64,000 nt of DNA from Rhopalosiphum padi (taxonomy: Eukaryota; Arthropoda; Insecta; Hemiptera; Aphididae). Below, one piece after another: positions 1-14,900 of the stretch. The stretch spans positions 13,260,931 to 13,324,930 of the forward strand of contig NC_083599.1 of assembly GCF_020882245.1 (NCBI RefSeq), in the 5' to 3' direction. Within the stretch, counting starts at the first letter, position 1. Every line of letters starts with the position of its first letter. The notes under the pieces were generated by a model that saw only the letters and a program-made list of their open reading frames with translations, ran no database searches and had not been told where the DNA came from. A program made the translations under genes and the position numbers.

Positions 1-398
1 AAAAGTGGTCCAGGTTTCAAGAGATTAACATGAGAATTGTGTGTTTTATAAACAGTTAAAAAAATGAATTTTTAATATTCGTCAAAATTATCATATAAAA
101 TCATGTTTTATAGCGTTATTGAAGTATCAGCTTAAATGAAATGTATGCTAGTTAATAATGGTAAATTAGAATAATTTTCTTAATCTAATGGTCTGACTTT
201 CATGACACTAACTTGAGAATTCACTGTTTTATAAGCAGTTAAAAATATGAATTTAAAATACGAGTCAAAATTATCATATAAAAACATGTTTTATAGTGTT
301 TATGAAGTATCAGCTTATATGATATATATGGAAGTTGGTAATGTTAAATAAGAATCATATACTTAAACTAATGGTCTGGATTTCATGACACTAACTTT
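1..398 (+). repeat. End of the right monomer block of the unit before H1
   Basis: Full monomers start at 5 and 188. A 28-bp partial copy starts at 371 and is cut by spacer A at 399. The bases match the end of the right block in H1-H4 (for example 3791-4184), so this is a group I unit running off the left edge. Confidence 0.95.
5..187 (+). repeat. Representative 183-bp satellite monomer
   Basis: Reference phase: position 1 is the first base of gtggtc. It holds 43 G+C of 183 (23.5%). Two short dyads are visible: tgttttataaaca at phase 38-50, with 5-bp arms around TAT, and tataaaatcatgttttata at phase 90-108, with 7-bp arms around a 5-bp centre. The segment attcgtcaaaat near phase 73-84 carries the only CpG in many copies. 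After tcagct, monomers fall into two types: a taaatgaaatgtatg type and an acataatatctatag type. No open frame of useful length exists. Confidence 0.95.
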
Positions 399-3300
399 TT
401 GTTACACTACTATTAATTGACTATCAATTATATTCAATATTTATTACTCGTACTATGCATAAAACTATTATTATTATCAGGATCGTCCAGTCCATTTTCA
501 ACGTAGGATGTTGAAACTTTCCCATGTGGTAGAAATGGTAATTCATGTTTCAATATGTCCTGAGTATATCTGGTGTACAGCCATCTAAAAAAAAATAGTA
601 AGTTAAATATGTATAATGGTTGGAGGACAAAATGTCACTACTAGATACCATAAGGAGAACGACAATTTTTATATAACAACTAGTACGTGGACAACACTGA
701 GTAATTCAGAAAAGGAAACTATCAAAACATAAACTAACAGACAAACTTCATTTTTATACAAAATACATGAAAGGAATTTACAATTGAAACTTAAATACAA
801 AAACGAATGTAGAACTGCAAAACATAGATAACAGATGATAATAAATAATAATTATGATAAGCCATAAAAGATAGTACAAATGTACCAGAATGGTTTGTAG
901 AAGGAATTCAAATGTATTATGAGTGTAACTAAAGAATACATTTGTACAACAACTGAAAATCGCTCCTTTACAATACGAAAAAATGTTAAGTTGTATTATT
1001 CGTCAAAATTAACTTATAAAATCATATTTTATAGTTTTTATGAAGTAAAAATATCAGGTAAAATGAAAAAAAATGAAAGTTAAAAATTATAAATTAGAAT
1101 CATTTTCTTGATCTAGTAGTCAAGGATCAAGACAGTTACTTGTGTTAACTTCGGGCATAAAATATGAACAATTCGTTTATAATATCAAAAATCTTAATTA
1201 ATAAATAACGAGTAGACTCAAAATCTAAGTAAAAACAACGACCCGTTACGATACACAGCAGTACGGTGAACGCCACACAACTATCTAGTTTCTTTCTGAG
1301 GCGATTCGGCCGACGGATGTCGTCCCTACTACGGCGACGCTCACGCCCTCTGTTGGTGTATACATTTAATATTTGACTGTTTTATAAGCAGATTAAAATA
1401 GGAATTCATAATATTTCTCAAACTTATCATATAAAAACATGTGTTATAGTATTTATGAAGAATCAGCTAACATAATATCTATAGAAGTTAATAATAGTAA
1501 ATTAGAATCATTTTCTTAATATAGTGGTCAAGGTTTCAAGAGATTAACTTGAGAATTGAGTGTTTTATAAACAGTTAAAAAATTGAATTTTTAATATTCG
1601 TCAAAATTATCATACAAAATCATGTTTTATAGTGATTATGAAGAATCAGCTAACATAATATCTATAGACGTTAATAATAGTAAATTAGAATCATTTTTTT
1701 AATATAGTGGTCCAGGTTTCAAGAGATTAACTTGAGAATTGAGTGTTTTATAAACAGTTAAAAAATTGAATTTTTAATATTCGTCAAAATTATCATACAA
1801 AATCATGTTTTATAGTGATTATGAAGAATCAGCTAACATAATATCTATAGACGTTAATAATAGTAAAAAAGAATCATTTACTTAATATAATGGTCTGGAT
1901 TTCAAGACACTAACTTAAGAATTGAGTGTTTTATAAGCAGATAATAATTTGAATTTTTAATATTCGTAAAGATTATCATATAAAATAATGTTTTATAGTG
2001 TTTATGAAGATTCAGCATACATAATATCTATAGAAGGTAATAATAGTAAATTAGAATCATTTTCTTAATATAGTGGTCCAGGTTTCAAGAGATTAACTTG
2101 AGAATTGTGTGTTTTATAAACAGTTAAAAAATTGAATTTTTAGTATTCGTCAAAATTATCATATAAAATAATGTTTTATAGTGTTTATGAAGATTCAGCA
2201 TACATAATATCTATAGAAGGTAATAATAGTAAATTAGAATCATTTTTTTAATATAGTGGTCCAGGTTTCAAGAGATTAACTTGAGAATTGTGTGTTTTAT
2301 AAGCAGATAATAATATGAATTTAAAATTCGAGTCAAAATAATCATATAAAAACATGTCTTATAGTGTTTATGAAGCATCAGCTCAAATGAAATGTATGCA
2401 AGTTAATAATGGTAACTCTTATGAATGAAAATTACAAGTCAAAGGTGTTAACTAAAATTTTATTCAGATTATTAACGAATCTCAATTGTTTCACTGCCAT
2501 TAATTTACTATCAATTATATTCAATAACCCTTACACGCACATTACATAAACCCAATATTATTAGCAGTATCTTCTAGTCCATTTTCAGCATAGGATGTTG
2601 ATACTTTCTTAAGTGGTAGAAATGTGAATTCATGTTTCTGCATGCCTTGAGTGATCTGACATACGTCAATCTGAAAAATTGTAGTAAGTTAATAATGTAT
2701 AATTGTTAAAGAATAACTTGAGAATTTAGTATTTTATAGGCAGTTAAAAATATGAATATAAAATACGAGTCAAAATAATCATATTAAAACATGTCTTATA
2801 GTGTTTATGAAGCATCAGCTTAAATGAAATGTATGCAAATTAATAATGGTAAATTAGAATCATTTTCTTAATATAGTGGTCCAGGTTTCAAGAGATTAAC
2901 TTGAGAATTGAGTGTTTTATAAACAGTTAAAAAAATGAATTTTTAATATTCGTCAAAATTATCATATAAAATCATGTTTTATAGCGTTATTGAATTATCA
3001 GCTTAAATGAAATGTATGCTAGTTAATAATGGTAAATTAGAATAATTTTCTTAATCTAACGGTCTGACTTTCATGACACTAACTTGAGAATTCACTGTTT
3101 TATAAGCAGTTAAAAATATGAATTTTTAATATTCGTCAAAATAATCATATAAAAACATGTTTTATAGTGTTTATAAAGCATCAGCTTAAATGAAATGTAT
3201 GCAAATTATTAATTTTAAATTAGAATCATTTTCTTAATATAGTGGTCCGGGTTTCAAGATATTAACATGAGAATTGTGTGTTTTATAAACAGTTAAAGAA

Positions 3301-4184
3301 ATGAATTTTTAATATTCGTCAAAATTATCATATAAAATCATGTTTTATAGCATTATTAAAGTATCAGCTTGAATGAAATGTATGCTAGTTTTTAATGGTA
3401 AATTAGAATCATTTTCTTAATAAAGTGGTCCAGGTTTCAAGAGATTAACATGAGAATTGTGTGTTTTATAAACAGTTAAAAAAATGAATTTTTAATATTC
3501 GTCAAAATTATCATAAAAAAGCATGTTTTTTAGTGTTTATGAAGAATCAGCTTACATAATATCTATAGAAGTTAATAATGGTAAATTAGAATCATTTTCT
3601 TAATAAAGTGGTCCAGGTATCAAGAGATTAACTTGAGAATTGTTTATTTTATAAACAGTTAAAAAAATGAATTTTTAATATTCGTCAAAATTATAATATA
3701 AAATCATGTTTTATAGCATTATTGAAGTATCAGCTTAAATGAAATGTATGCTAGTTTTTAATGGTAAATTAGAATCAATTTCTTAAAAAAGTGGTCCAGG
3801 TTTCAAGAGATTAACATGAGAATTGTGTGTTTTATAAACAGTTAAAAAAATGAATTTTTAATATTCGTCAAAATTATCATATAAAATCATGTTTTATAGC
3901 GTTATTGAAGTATCAGCTTAAATGAAATGTATGCTAGTTAATAATGGTAAATTAGAATAATTTTCTTAATCTAATGGTCTGACTTTCATGACACTAACTT
4001 GAGAATTCACTGTTTTATAAGCAGTTAAAAATATGAATTTAAAATACGAGTCAAAATTATCATATAAAAACATGTTTTATAGTGTTTATGAAGTATCAGC
4101 TTATATGATATATATGGAAGTTGGTAATGTTAAATAAGAATCATATACTTAAACTAATGGTCTGGATTTCATGACACTAACTTT
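399..4184 (+). repeat. HOR unit H1 (3786 bp, group I)
   Basis: Spacer A core 399-621, CpG-rich island 1237-1363, spacer B core 2486-2707. Four full left-block monomers start at 1524, 1707, 1890 and 2073, one more than the reference unit; the copies at 1524 and 1707 are near duplicates. Seven full right-block monomers start at 2876, 3059, 3242, 3425, 3608, 3791 and 3974. Length equals the 3602-bp reference plus 183 plus one extra A near 1070, which is diagnostic of group I. Confidence 0.95.
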
Positions 4185-7100
4185 TTGTTACACTACTATT
4201 AATTGACTATCAATTATATTCAATATTTATTACTCGTACTATGCATAAAACTATTATTATTATCAGGATCGTCCAGTCCATTTTCAACGTAGGATGTTGA
4301 AACTTTCCCATGTGGTAGAAATGGTAATTCATGTTTCAATATGTCCTGAGTATATCTGGTGTACAGCCATCTAAAAAAAAATAGTAAGTTAAATATGTAT
4401 AATGGTTGGAGGACAAAATGTCACTACTAGATACCATAAGGAGAACGACAATTTTTATATAACAACTAGTACGTGGACAACACTGAGTAATTCAGAAAAG
4501 GAAACTATCAAAACATAAACTAACAGACAAACTTCATTTTTATACAAAATACATGAAAGGAATTTACAATTGAAACTTAAATACAAAAACGAATGTAGAA
4601 CTGCAAAACATAGATAACAGATGATAATAAATAATAATTATGATAAGCCATAAAAGATAGTACAAATGTACCAGAATGGTTTGTAGAAGGAATTCAAATG
4701 TATTATGAGTGTAACTAAAGAATACATTTGTACAACAACTGAAAATCGCTCCTTTACAATACGAAAAAATGTTAAGTTGTATTATTCGTCAAAATTAACT
4801 TATAAAATCATATTTTATAGTTTTTATGAAGTAAAAATATCAGGTAAAATGAAAAAAAATGAAAGTTAAAAATTATAAATTAGAATCATTTTCTTGATCT
4901 AGTAGTCAAGGATCAAGACAGTTACTTGTGTTAACTTCGGGCATAAAATATGAACAATTCGTTTATAATATCAAAAATCTTAATTAATAAATAACGAGTA
5001 GACTCAAAATCTAAGTAAAAACAACGACCCGTTACGATACACAGCAGTACGGTGAACGCCACACAACTATCTAGTTTCTTTCTGAGGCGATTCGGCCGAC
5101 GGATGTCGTCCCTACTACGGCGACGCTCACGCCCTCTGTTGGTGTATACATTTAATATTTGACTGTTTTATAAGCAGATTAAAATAGGAATTCATAATAT
5201 TTCTCAAACTTATCATATAAAAACATGTGTTATAGTATTTATGAAGAATCAGCTAACATAATATCTATAGAAGTTAATAATAGTAAATTAGAATCATTTT
5301 CTTAATATAGTGGTCAAGGTTTCAAGAGATTAACTTGAGAATTGAGTGTTTTATAAACAGTTAAAAAATTGAATTTTTAATATTCGTCAAAATTATCATA
5401 CAAAATCATGTTTTATAGTGATTATGAAGAATCAGCTAACATAATATCTATAGACGTTAATAATAGTAAAAAAGAATCATTTACTTAATATAATGGTCTG
5501 GATTTCAAGACACTAACTTAAGAATTGAGTGTTTTATAAGCAGATAATAATTTGAATTTTTAATATTCGTAAAGATTATCATATAAAATAATGTTTTATA
5601 GTGTTTATGAAGATTCAGCATACATAATATCTATAGAAGGTAATAATAGTAAATTAGAATCATTTTCTTAATATAGTGGTCCAGGTTTCAAGAGATTAAC
5701 TTGAGAATTGTGTGTTTTATAAACAGTTAAAAAATTGAATTTTTAGTATTCGTCAAAATTATCATATAAAATAATGTTTTATAGTGTTTATGAAGATTCA
5801 GCATACATAATATCTATAGAAGGTAATAATAGTAAATTAGAATCATTTTTTTAATATAGTGGTCCAGGTTTCAAGAGATTAACTTGAGAATTGTGTGTTT
5901 TATAAGCAGATAATAATATGAATTTAAAATTCGAGTCAAAATAATCATATAAAAACATGTCTTATAGTGTTTATGAAGCATCAGCTCAAATGAAATGTAT
6001 GCAAGTTAATAATGGTAACTCTTATGAATGAAAATTACAAGTCAAAGGTGTTAACTAAAATTTTATTCAGATTATTAACGAATCTCAATTGTTTCACTGC
6101 CATTAATTTACTATCAATTATATTCAATAACCCTTACACGCACATTACATAAACCCAATATTATTAGCAGTATCTTCTAGTCCATTTTCAGCATAGGATG
6201 TTGATACTTTCTTAAGTGGTAGAAATGTGAATTCATGTTTCTGCATGCCTTGAGTGATCTGACATACGTCAATCTGAAAAATTGTAGTAAGTTAATAATG
6301 TATAATTGTTAAAGAATAACTTGAGAATTTAGTATTTTATAGGCAGTTAAAAATATGAATATAAAATACGAGTCAAAATAATCATATTAAAACATGTCTT
6401 ATAGTGTTTATGAAGCATCAGCTTAAATGAAATGTATGCAAATTAATAATGGTAAATTAGAATCATTTTCTTAATATAGTGGTCCAGGTTTCAAGAGATT
6501 AACTTGAGAATTGAGTGTTTTATAAACAGTTAAAAAAATGAATTTTTAATATTCGTCAAAATTATCATATAAAATCATGTTTTATAGCGTTATTGAATTA
6601 TCAGCTTAAATGAAATGTATGCTAGTTAATAATGGTAAATTAGAATAATTTTCTTAATCTAACGGTCTGACTTTCATGACACTAACTTGAGAATTCACTG
6701 TTTTATAAGCAGTTAAAAATATGAATTTTTAATATTCGTCAAAATAATCATATAAAAACATGTTTTATAGTGTTTATAAAGCATCAGCTTAAATGAAATG
6801 TATGCAAATTATTAATTTTAAATTAGAATCATTTTCTTAATATAGTGGTCCGGGTTTCAAGATATTAACATGAGAATTGTGTGTTTTATAAACAGTTAAA
6901 GAAATGAATTTTTAATATTCGTCAAAATTATCATATAAAATCATGTTTTATAGCATTATTAAAGTATCAGCTTGAATGAAATGTATGCTAGTTTTTAATG
7001 GTAAATTAGAATCATTTTCTTAATAAAGTGGTCCAGGTTTCAAGAGATTAACATGAGAATTGTGTGTTTTATAAACAGTTAAAAAAATGAATTTTTAATA

Positions 7101-7787
7101 TTCGTCAAAATTATCATAAAAAAGCATGTTTTTTAGTGTTTATGAAGAATCAGCTTACATAATATCTATAGAAGTTAATAATGGTAAATTAGAATCATTT
7201 TCTTAATAAAGTGGTCCAGGTATCAAGAGATTAACTTGAGAATTGTTTATTTTATAAACAGTTAAAAAAATGAATTTTTAATATTCGTCAAAATTATAAT
7301 ATAAAATCATGTTTTATAGCATTATTGAAGTATCAGCTTAAATGAAATGTATGCTAGTTTTTAATGGTAAATTAGAATCAATTTCTTAAAAAAGTGGTCC
7401 AGGTTTCAAGAGATTAACATGAGAATTGTGTGTTTTATAAACAGTTAAAAAAATGAATTTTTAATATTCGTCAAAATTATCATATAAAATCATGTTTTAT
7501 AGCGTTATTGAAGTATCAGCTTAAATGAAATGTATGCTAGTTAATAATGGTAAATTAGAATAATTTTCTTAATCTAATGGTCTGACTTTCATGACACTAA
7601 CTTGAGAATTCACTGTTTTATAAGCAGTTAAAAATATGAATTTAAAATACGAGTCAAAATTATCATATAAAAACATGTTTTATAGTGTTTATGAAGTATC
7701 AGCTTATATGATATATATGGAAGTTGGTAATGTTAAATAAGAATCATATACTTAAACTAATGGTCTGGATTTCATGACACTAACTTT
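4185..7787 (+). repeat. HOR unit H2 (3603 bp, group I)
   Basis: Spacer A core 4185-4407, island 5023-5149, spacer B core 6089-6310. It has three left and seven right full monomers, the basic arrangement. Its one-base excess over group II units is the extra A in the poly-A run after the anchor. Confidence 0.95.
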
Positions 7788-10700
7788 TTGTTACACTACT
7801 ATTAATTGACTATCAATTATATTCAATATTTATTACTCGTACTATGCATAAAACTATTATTATTATCAGGATCGTCCAGTCCATTTTCAACGTAGGATGT
7901 TGAAACTTTCCCATGTGGTAGAAATGGTAATTCATGTTTCAATATGTCCTGAGTATATCTGGTGTACAGCCATCTAAAAAAAAATAGTAAGTTAAATATG
8001 TATAATGGTTGGAGGACAAAATGTCACTACTAGATACCATAAGGAGAACGACAATTTTTATATAACAACTAGTACGTGGACAACACTGAGTAATTCAGAA
8101 AAGGAAACTATCAAAACATAAACTAACAGACAAACTTCATTTTTATACAAAATACATGAAAGGAATTTACAATTGAAACTTAAATACAAAAACGAATGTA
8201 GAACTGCAAAACATAGATAACAGATGATAATAAATAATAATTATGATAAGCCATAAAAGATAGTACAAATGTACCAGAATGGTTTGTAGAAGGAATTCAA
8301 ATGTATTATGAGTGTAACTAAAGAATACATTTGTACAACAACTGAAAATCGCTCCTTTACAATACGAAAAAATGTTAAGTTGTATTATTCGTCAAAATTA
8401 ACTTATAAAATCATATTTTATAGTTTTTATGAAGTAAAAATATCAGGTAAAATGAAAAAAAATGAAAGTTAAAAATTATAAATTAGAATCATTTTCTTGA
8501 TCTAGTAGTCAAGGATCAAGACAGTTACTTGTGTTAACTTCGGGCATAAAATATGAACAATTCGTTTATAATATCAAAAATCTTAATTAATAAATAACGA
8601 GTAGACTCAAAATCTAAGTAAAAACAACGACCCGTTACGATACACAGCAGTACGGTGAACGCCACACAACTATCTAGTTTCTTTCTGAGGCGATTCGGCC
8701 GACGGATGTCGTCCCTACTACGGCGACGCTCACGCCCTCTGTTGGTGTATACATTTAATATTTGACTGTTTTATAAGCAGATTAAAATAGGAATTCATAA
8801 TATTTCTCAAACTTATCATATAAAAACATGTGTTATAGTATTTATGAAGAATCAGCTAACATAATATCTATAGAAGTTAATAATAGTAAATTAGAATCAT
8901 TTTCTTAATATAGTGGTCAAGGTTTCAAGAGATTAACTTGAGAATTGAGTGTTTTATAAACAGTTAAAAAATTGAATTTTTAATATTCGTCAAAATTATC
9001 ATACAAAATCATGTTTTATAGTGATTATGAAGAATCAGCTAACATAATATCTATAGACGTTAATAATAGTAAAAAAGAATCATTTACTTAATATAATGGT
9101 CTGGATTTCAAGACACTAACTTAAGAATTGAGTGTTTTATAAGCAGATAATAATTTGAATTTTTAATATTCGTAAAGATTATCATATAAAATAATGTTTT
9201 ATAGTGTTTATGAAGATTCAGCATACATAATATCTATAGAAGGTAATAATAGTAAATTAGAATCATTTTCTTAATATAGTGGTCCAGGTTTCAAGAGATT
9301 AACTTGAGAATTGTGTGTTTTATAAACAGTTAAAAAAATGAATTTTTAATATTCGTAAAAATTATCATACAAAATCATGTTTTTTAGTGTTTATGAAGAA
9401 TCAGCTTACATATATCTATAGAAGTTAATAATGGTAAATTAGAATCATTTTTTTAATATAGTGGTCCAGGTTTCAAGAGATTAACTTGAGAAATGTGTGT
9501 TTTATAAACAGTTAAAAAATTGAATTTTTAATATTCGTCAAAATTATCATACAAAATCATGTTTTATAGTGATTATGAAGAATCAGCTAACATAATATCT
9601 ATAGACGTTAATAATAGTAAAAAAGAATCATTTACTTAATATAATGGTCTGGATTTCAAGACACTAACTTAAGAATTGAGTGTTTTATAAGCAGATAATA
9701 ATTTGAATTTTTAATATTCGTAAAGATTATCATATAAAATAATGTTTTATAGTGTTTATGAAGATTCAGCATACATAATATCTATAGAAGGTAATAATAG
9801 TAAATTAGAATCATTTTCTTAATATAGTGGTCCAGGTTTCAAGAGATTAACTTGAGAATTGTGTGTTTTATAAACAGTTAAAAAAATGAATTTTTAGTAT
9901 TCTTCAAAATTATCATATAAAATAATGTTTTATAGTGTTTATGAAGATTCAGCATACATAATATCTATAGAAGGTAATAATAGTAAATTAGAATCATTTT
10001 TTTAATATAGTGGTCCAGGTTTCAAGAGATTAACTTGAGAATTGTGTGTTTTATAAGCAGATAATAATATGAATTTAAAATTCGAGTCAAAATAATCATA
10101 TAAAAACATGTCTTATAGTGTTTATGAAGCATCAGCTCAAATGAAATGTATGCAAGTTAATAATGGTAACTCTTATGAATGAAAATTACAAGTCAAAGGT
10201 GTTAACTAAAATTTTATTCAGATTATTAACGAATCTCAATTGTTTCACTGCCATTAATTTACTATCAATTATATTCAATAACCCTTACACGCACATTACA
10301 TAAACCCAATATTATTAGCAGTATCTTCTAGTCCATTTTCAGCATAGGATGTTGATACTTTCTTAAGTGGTAGAAATGTGAATTCATGTTTCTGCATGCC
10401 TTGAGTGATCTGACATACGTCAATCTGAAAAATTGTAGTAAGTTAATAATGTATAATTGTTAAAGAATAACTTGAGAATTTAGTATTTTATAGGCAGTTA
10501 AAAATATGAATATAAAATACGAGTCAAAATAATCATATTAAAACATGTCTTATAGTGTTTATGAAGCATCAGCTTAAATGAAATGTATGCAAATTAATAA
10601 TGGTAAATTAGAATCATTTTCTTAATATAGTGGTCCAGGTTTCAAGAGATTAACTTGAGAATTGAGTGTTTTATAAACAGTTAAAAAAATGAATTTTTAA

Positions 10701-11938
10701 TATTCGTCAAAATTATCATATAAAATCATGTTTTATAGCGTTATTGAATTATCAGCTTAAATGAAATGTATGCTAGTTAATAATGGTAAATTAGAATAAT
10801 TTTCTTAATCTAACGGTCTGACTTTCATGACACTAACTTGAGAATTCACTGTTTTATAAGCAGTTAAAAATATGAATTTTTAATATTCGTCAAAATAATC
10901 ATATAAAAACATGTTTTATAGTGTTTATAAAGCATCAGCTTAAATGAAATGTATGCAAATTATTAATTTTAAATTAGAATCATTTTCTTAATATAGTGGT
11001 CCGGGTTTCAAGATATTAACATGAGAATTGTGTGTTTTATAAACAGTTAAAGAAATGAATTTTTAATATTCGTCAAAATTATCATATAAAATCATGTTTT
11101 ATAGCATTATTAAAGTATCAGCTTGAATGAAATGTATGCTAGTTTTTAATGGTAAATTAGAATCATTTTCTTAATAAAGTGGTCCAGGTTTCAAGAGATT
11201 AACATGAGAATTGTGTGTTTTATAAACAGTTAAAAAAATGAATTTTTAATATTCGTCAAAATTATCATAAAAAAGCATGTTTTTTAGTGTTTATGAAGAA
11301 TCAGCTTACATAATATCTATAGAAGTTAATAATGGTAAATTAGAATCATTTTCTTAATAAAGTGGTCCAGGTATCAAGAGATTAACTTGAGAATTGTTTA
11401 TTTTATAAACAGTTAAAAAAATGAATTTTTAATATTCGTCAAAATTATAATATAAAATCATGTTTTATAGCACTATTGAAGTATCAGCTTAAATGAAATG
11501 TATGCTAGTTTTTAATGGTAAATTAGAATCAATTTCTTAAAAAAGTGGTCCAGGTTTCAAGAGATTAACATGAGAATTGTGTGTTTTATAAACAGTTAAA
11601 AAAATGAATTTTTAATATTCGTCAAAATTATCATATAAAATCATGTTTTATAGCGTTATTGAAGTATCAGCTTAAATGAAATGTATGCTAGTTAATAATG
11701 GTAAATTAGAATAATTTTCTTAATCTAATGGTCTGACTTTCATGACACTAACTTGAGAATTCACTGTTTTATAAGCAGTTAAAAATATGAATTTAAAATA
11801 CGAGTCAAAATTATCATATAAAAACATGTTTTATAGTGTTTATGAAGTATCAGCTTATATGATATATATGGAAGTTGGTAATGTTAAATAAGAATCATAT
11901 ACTTAAACTAATGGTCTGGATTTCATGACACTAACTTT
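7788..11938 (+). repeat. HOR unit H3 (4151 bp, group I, +3 left monomers)
   Basis: Spacer A core 7788-8010, island 8626-8752, spacer B core 10240-10461. The left block has six full monomers, three more than H2. One base is missing in an added monomer near 9410 (catatatc instead of cataatatc), so the excess is 548 rather than 549. The right block is the seven-monomer form, with a private C at 11473. Confidence 0.94.
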
Positions 11939-14900
11939 TTGTTACACTACTATTAATTGACTATCAATTATATTCAATATTTATTACTCGTACTATGCAT
12001 AAAACTATTATTATTATCAGGATCGTCCAGTCCATTTTCAACGTAGGATGTTGAAACTTTCCCATGTGGTAGAAATGGTAATTCATGTTTCAATATGTCC
12101 TGAGTATATCTGGTGTACAGCCATCTAAAAAAAAATAGTAAGTTAAATATGTATAATGGTTGGAGGACAAAATGTCACTACTAGATACCATAAGGAGAAC
12201 GACAATTTTTATATAACAACTAGTACGTGGACAACACTGAGTAATTCAGAAAAGGAAACTATCAAAACATAAACTAACAGACAAACTTCATTTTTATACA
12301 AAATACATGAAAGGAATTTACAATTGAAACTTAAATACAAAAACGAATGTAGAACTGCAAAACATAGATAACAGATGATAATAAATAATAATTATGATAA
12401 GCCATAAAAGATAGTACAAATGTACCAGAATGGTTTGTAGAAGGAATTCAAATGTATTATGAGTGTAACTAAAGAATACATTTGTACAACAACTGAAAAT
12501 CGCTCCTTTACAATACGAAAAAATGTTAAGTTGTATTATTCGTCAAAATTAACTTATAAAATCATATTTTATAGTTTTTATGAAGTAAAAATATCAGGTA
12601 AAATGAAAAAAAATGAAAGTTAAAAATTATAAATTAGAATCATTTTCTTGATCTAGTAGTCAAGGATCAAGACAGTTACTTGTGTTAACTTCGGGCATAA
12701 AATATGAACAATTCGTTTATAATATCAAAAATCTTAATTAATAAATAACGAGTAGACTCAAAATCTAAGTAAAAACAACGACCCGTTACGATACACAGCA
12801 GTACGGTGAACGCCACACAACTATCTAGTTTCTTTCTGAGGCGATTCGGCCGACGGATGTCGTCCCTACTACGGCGACGCTCACGCCCTCTGTTGGTGTA
12901 TACATTTAATATTTGACTGTTTTATAAGCAGATTAAAATAGGAATTCATAATATTTCTCAAACTTATCATATAAAAACATGTGTTATAGTATTTATGAAG
13001 AATCAGCTAACATAATATCTATAGAAGTTAATAATAGTAAATTAGAATCATTTTCTTAATATAGTGGTCAAGGTTTCAAGAGATTAACTTGAGAATTGAG
13101 TGTTTTATAAACAGTTAAAAAATTGAATTTTTAATATTCGTCAAAATTATCATACAAAATCATGTTTTATAGTGATTATGAAGAATCAGCTAACATAATA
13201 TCTATACACGTTAATAATAGTAAAAAAGAATCATTTACTTAATATAATGGTCTGGATTTCAAGACACTAACTTAAGAATTGAGTGTTTTATAAGCAGATA
13301 ATAATTTGAATTTTTAATATTCGTAAAGATTATCATATAAAATAATGTTTTATAGTGTTTATGAAGATTCAGCATACATAATATCTATAGAAGGTAATAA
13401 TAGTAAATTAGAATCATTTTTTTAATATAGTGGTCCAGGTTTCAAGAGATTAACTTGAGAATTGTGTGTTTTATAAGCAGATAATAATATGAATTTAAAA
13501 TTCGAGTCAAAATAATCATATAAAAACATGTCTTATAGTGTTTATGAAGCATTAGCTCAAATGAAATGTATGCAAGTTAATAATGGTAAATTAGAATCAT
13601 TTTCTTAATATAGTGGTCCAGGTTTCAAGAGATTAACTTGAGAAATGTGTGTTTTATAAACAGTTAAAAAATTGAATTTTTAATATTCGTCAAAATTATC
13701 ATACAAAATCATGTTTTATAGTGATTATGAAGAATCAGCTAACATAATATCTATAGAAGTTAATAATAGTAAAAAAGAATCATTTACTTAATATAATGGT
13801 CTGGATTTCAAGACACTAACTTAAGAATTGAGTGTTTTATAAGCAGATAATAATTTGAATTTTTAATATTCGTAAAGATTATCATATAAAATAATGTTTT
13901 ATAGTGTTTATGAAGATTCAGCATACATAATATCTATAGAAGGTAATAATAGTAAATTAGAATCATTTTCTTAATATAGTGGTCCAGGTTTCAAGAGATT
14001 AACTTGAGAATTGTGTGTTTTATAAACAGTTAAAAAAATGAATTTTTAGTATTCTTCAAAATTATCATATAAAATAATGTTTTATAGTGTTTATGAAGAT
14101 TCAGCATACATAATATCTATAGAAGGTAATAATAGTAAATTAGAATCATTTTTTTAATATAGTGGTCCAGGTTTCAAGAGATTAACTTGAGAATTGTGTG
14201 TTTTATAAGCAGATAATAATATGAATTTAAAATTCGAGTCAAAATAATCATATAAAAACATGTCTTATAGTGTTTATGAAGCATCAGCTCAAATGAAATG
14301 TATGCAAGTTAATAATGGTAACTCTTATGAATGAAAATTACAAGTCAAAGGTGTTAACTAAAATTTTATTCAGATTATTAACGAATCTCAATTGTTTCAC
14401 TGCCATTAATTTACTATCAATTATATTCAATAACCCTTACACGCACATTACATAAACCCAATATTATTAGCAGTATCTTCTAGTCCATTTTCAGCATAGG
14501 ATGTTGATACTTTCTTAAGTGGTAGAAATGTGAATTCATGTTTCTGCATGCCTTGAGTGATCTGACATACGTCAATCTGAAAAATTGTAGTAAGTTAATA
14601 ATGTATAATTGTTAAAGAATAACTTGAGAATTTAGTATTTTATAGGCAGTTAAAAATATGAATATAAAATACGAGTCAAAATAATCATATTAAAACATGT
14701 CTTATAGTGTTTATGAAGCATCAGCTTAAATGAAATGTATGCAAATTAATAATGGTAAATTAGAATCATTTTCTTAATATAGTGGTCCAGGTTTCAAGAG
14801 ATTAACTTGAGAATTGAGTGTTTTATAAACAGTTAAAAAAATGAATTTTTAATATTCGTCAAAATTATCATATAAAATCATGTTTTATAGCGTTATTGAA

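Noticed and set aside
5..187. CENP-B box in the monomer
   Set aside because: The conserved attcgtcaaaat shares TTCG and a spaced A with the CENP-B box, but the required CGGG half is absent.
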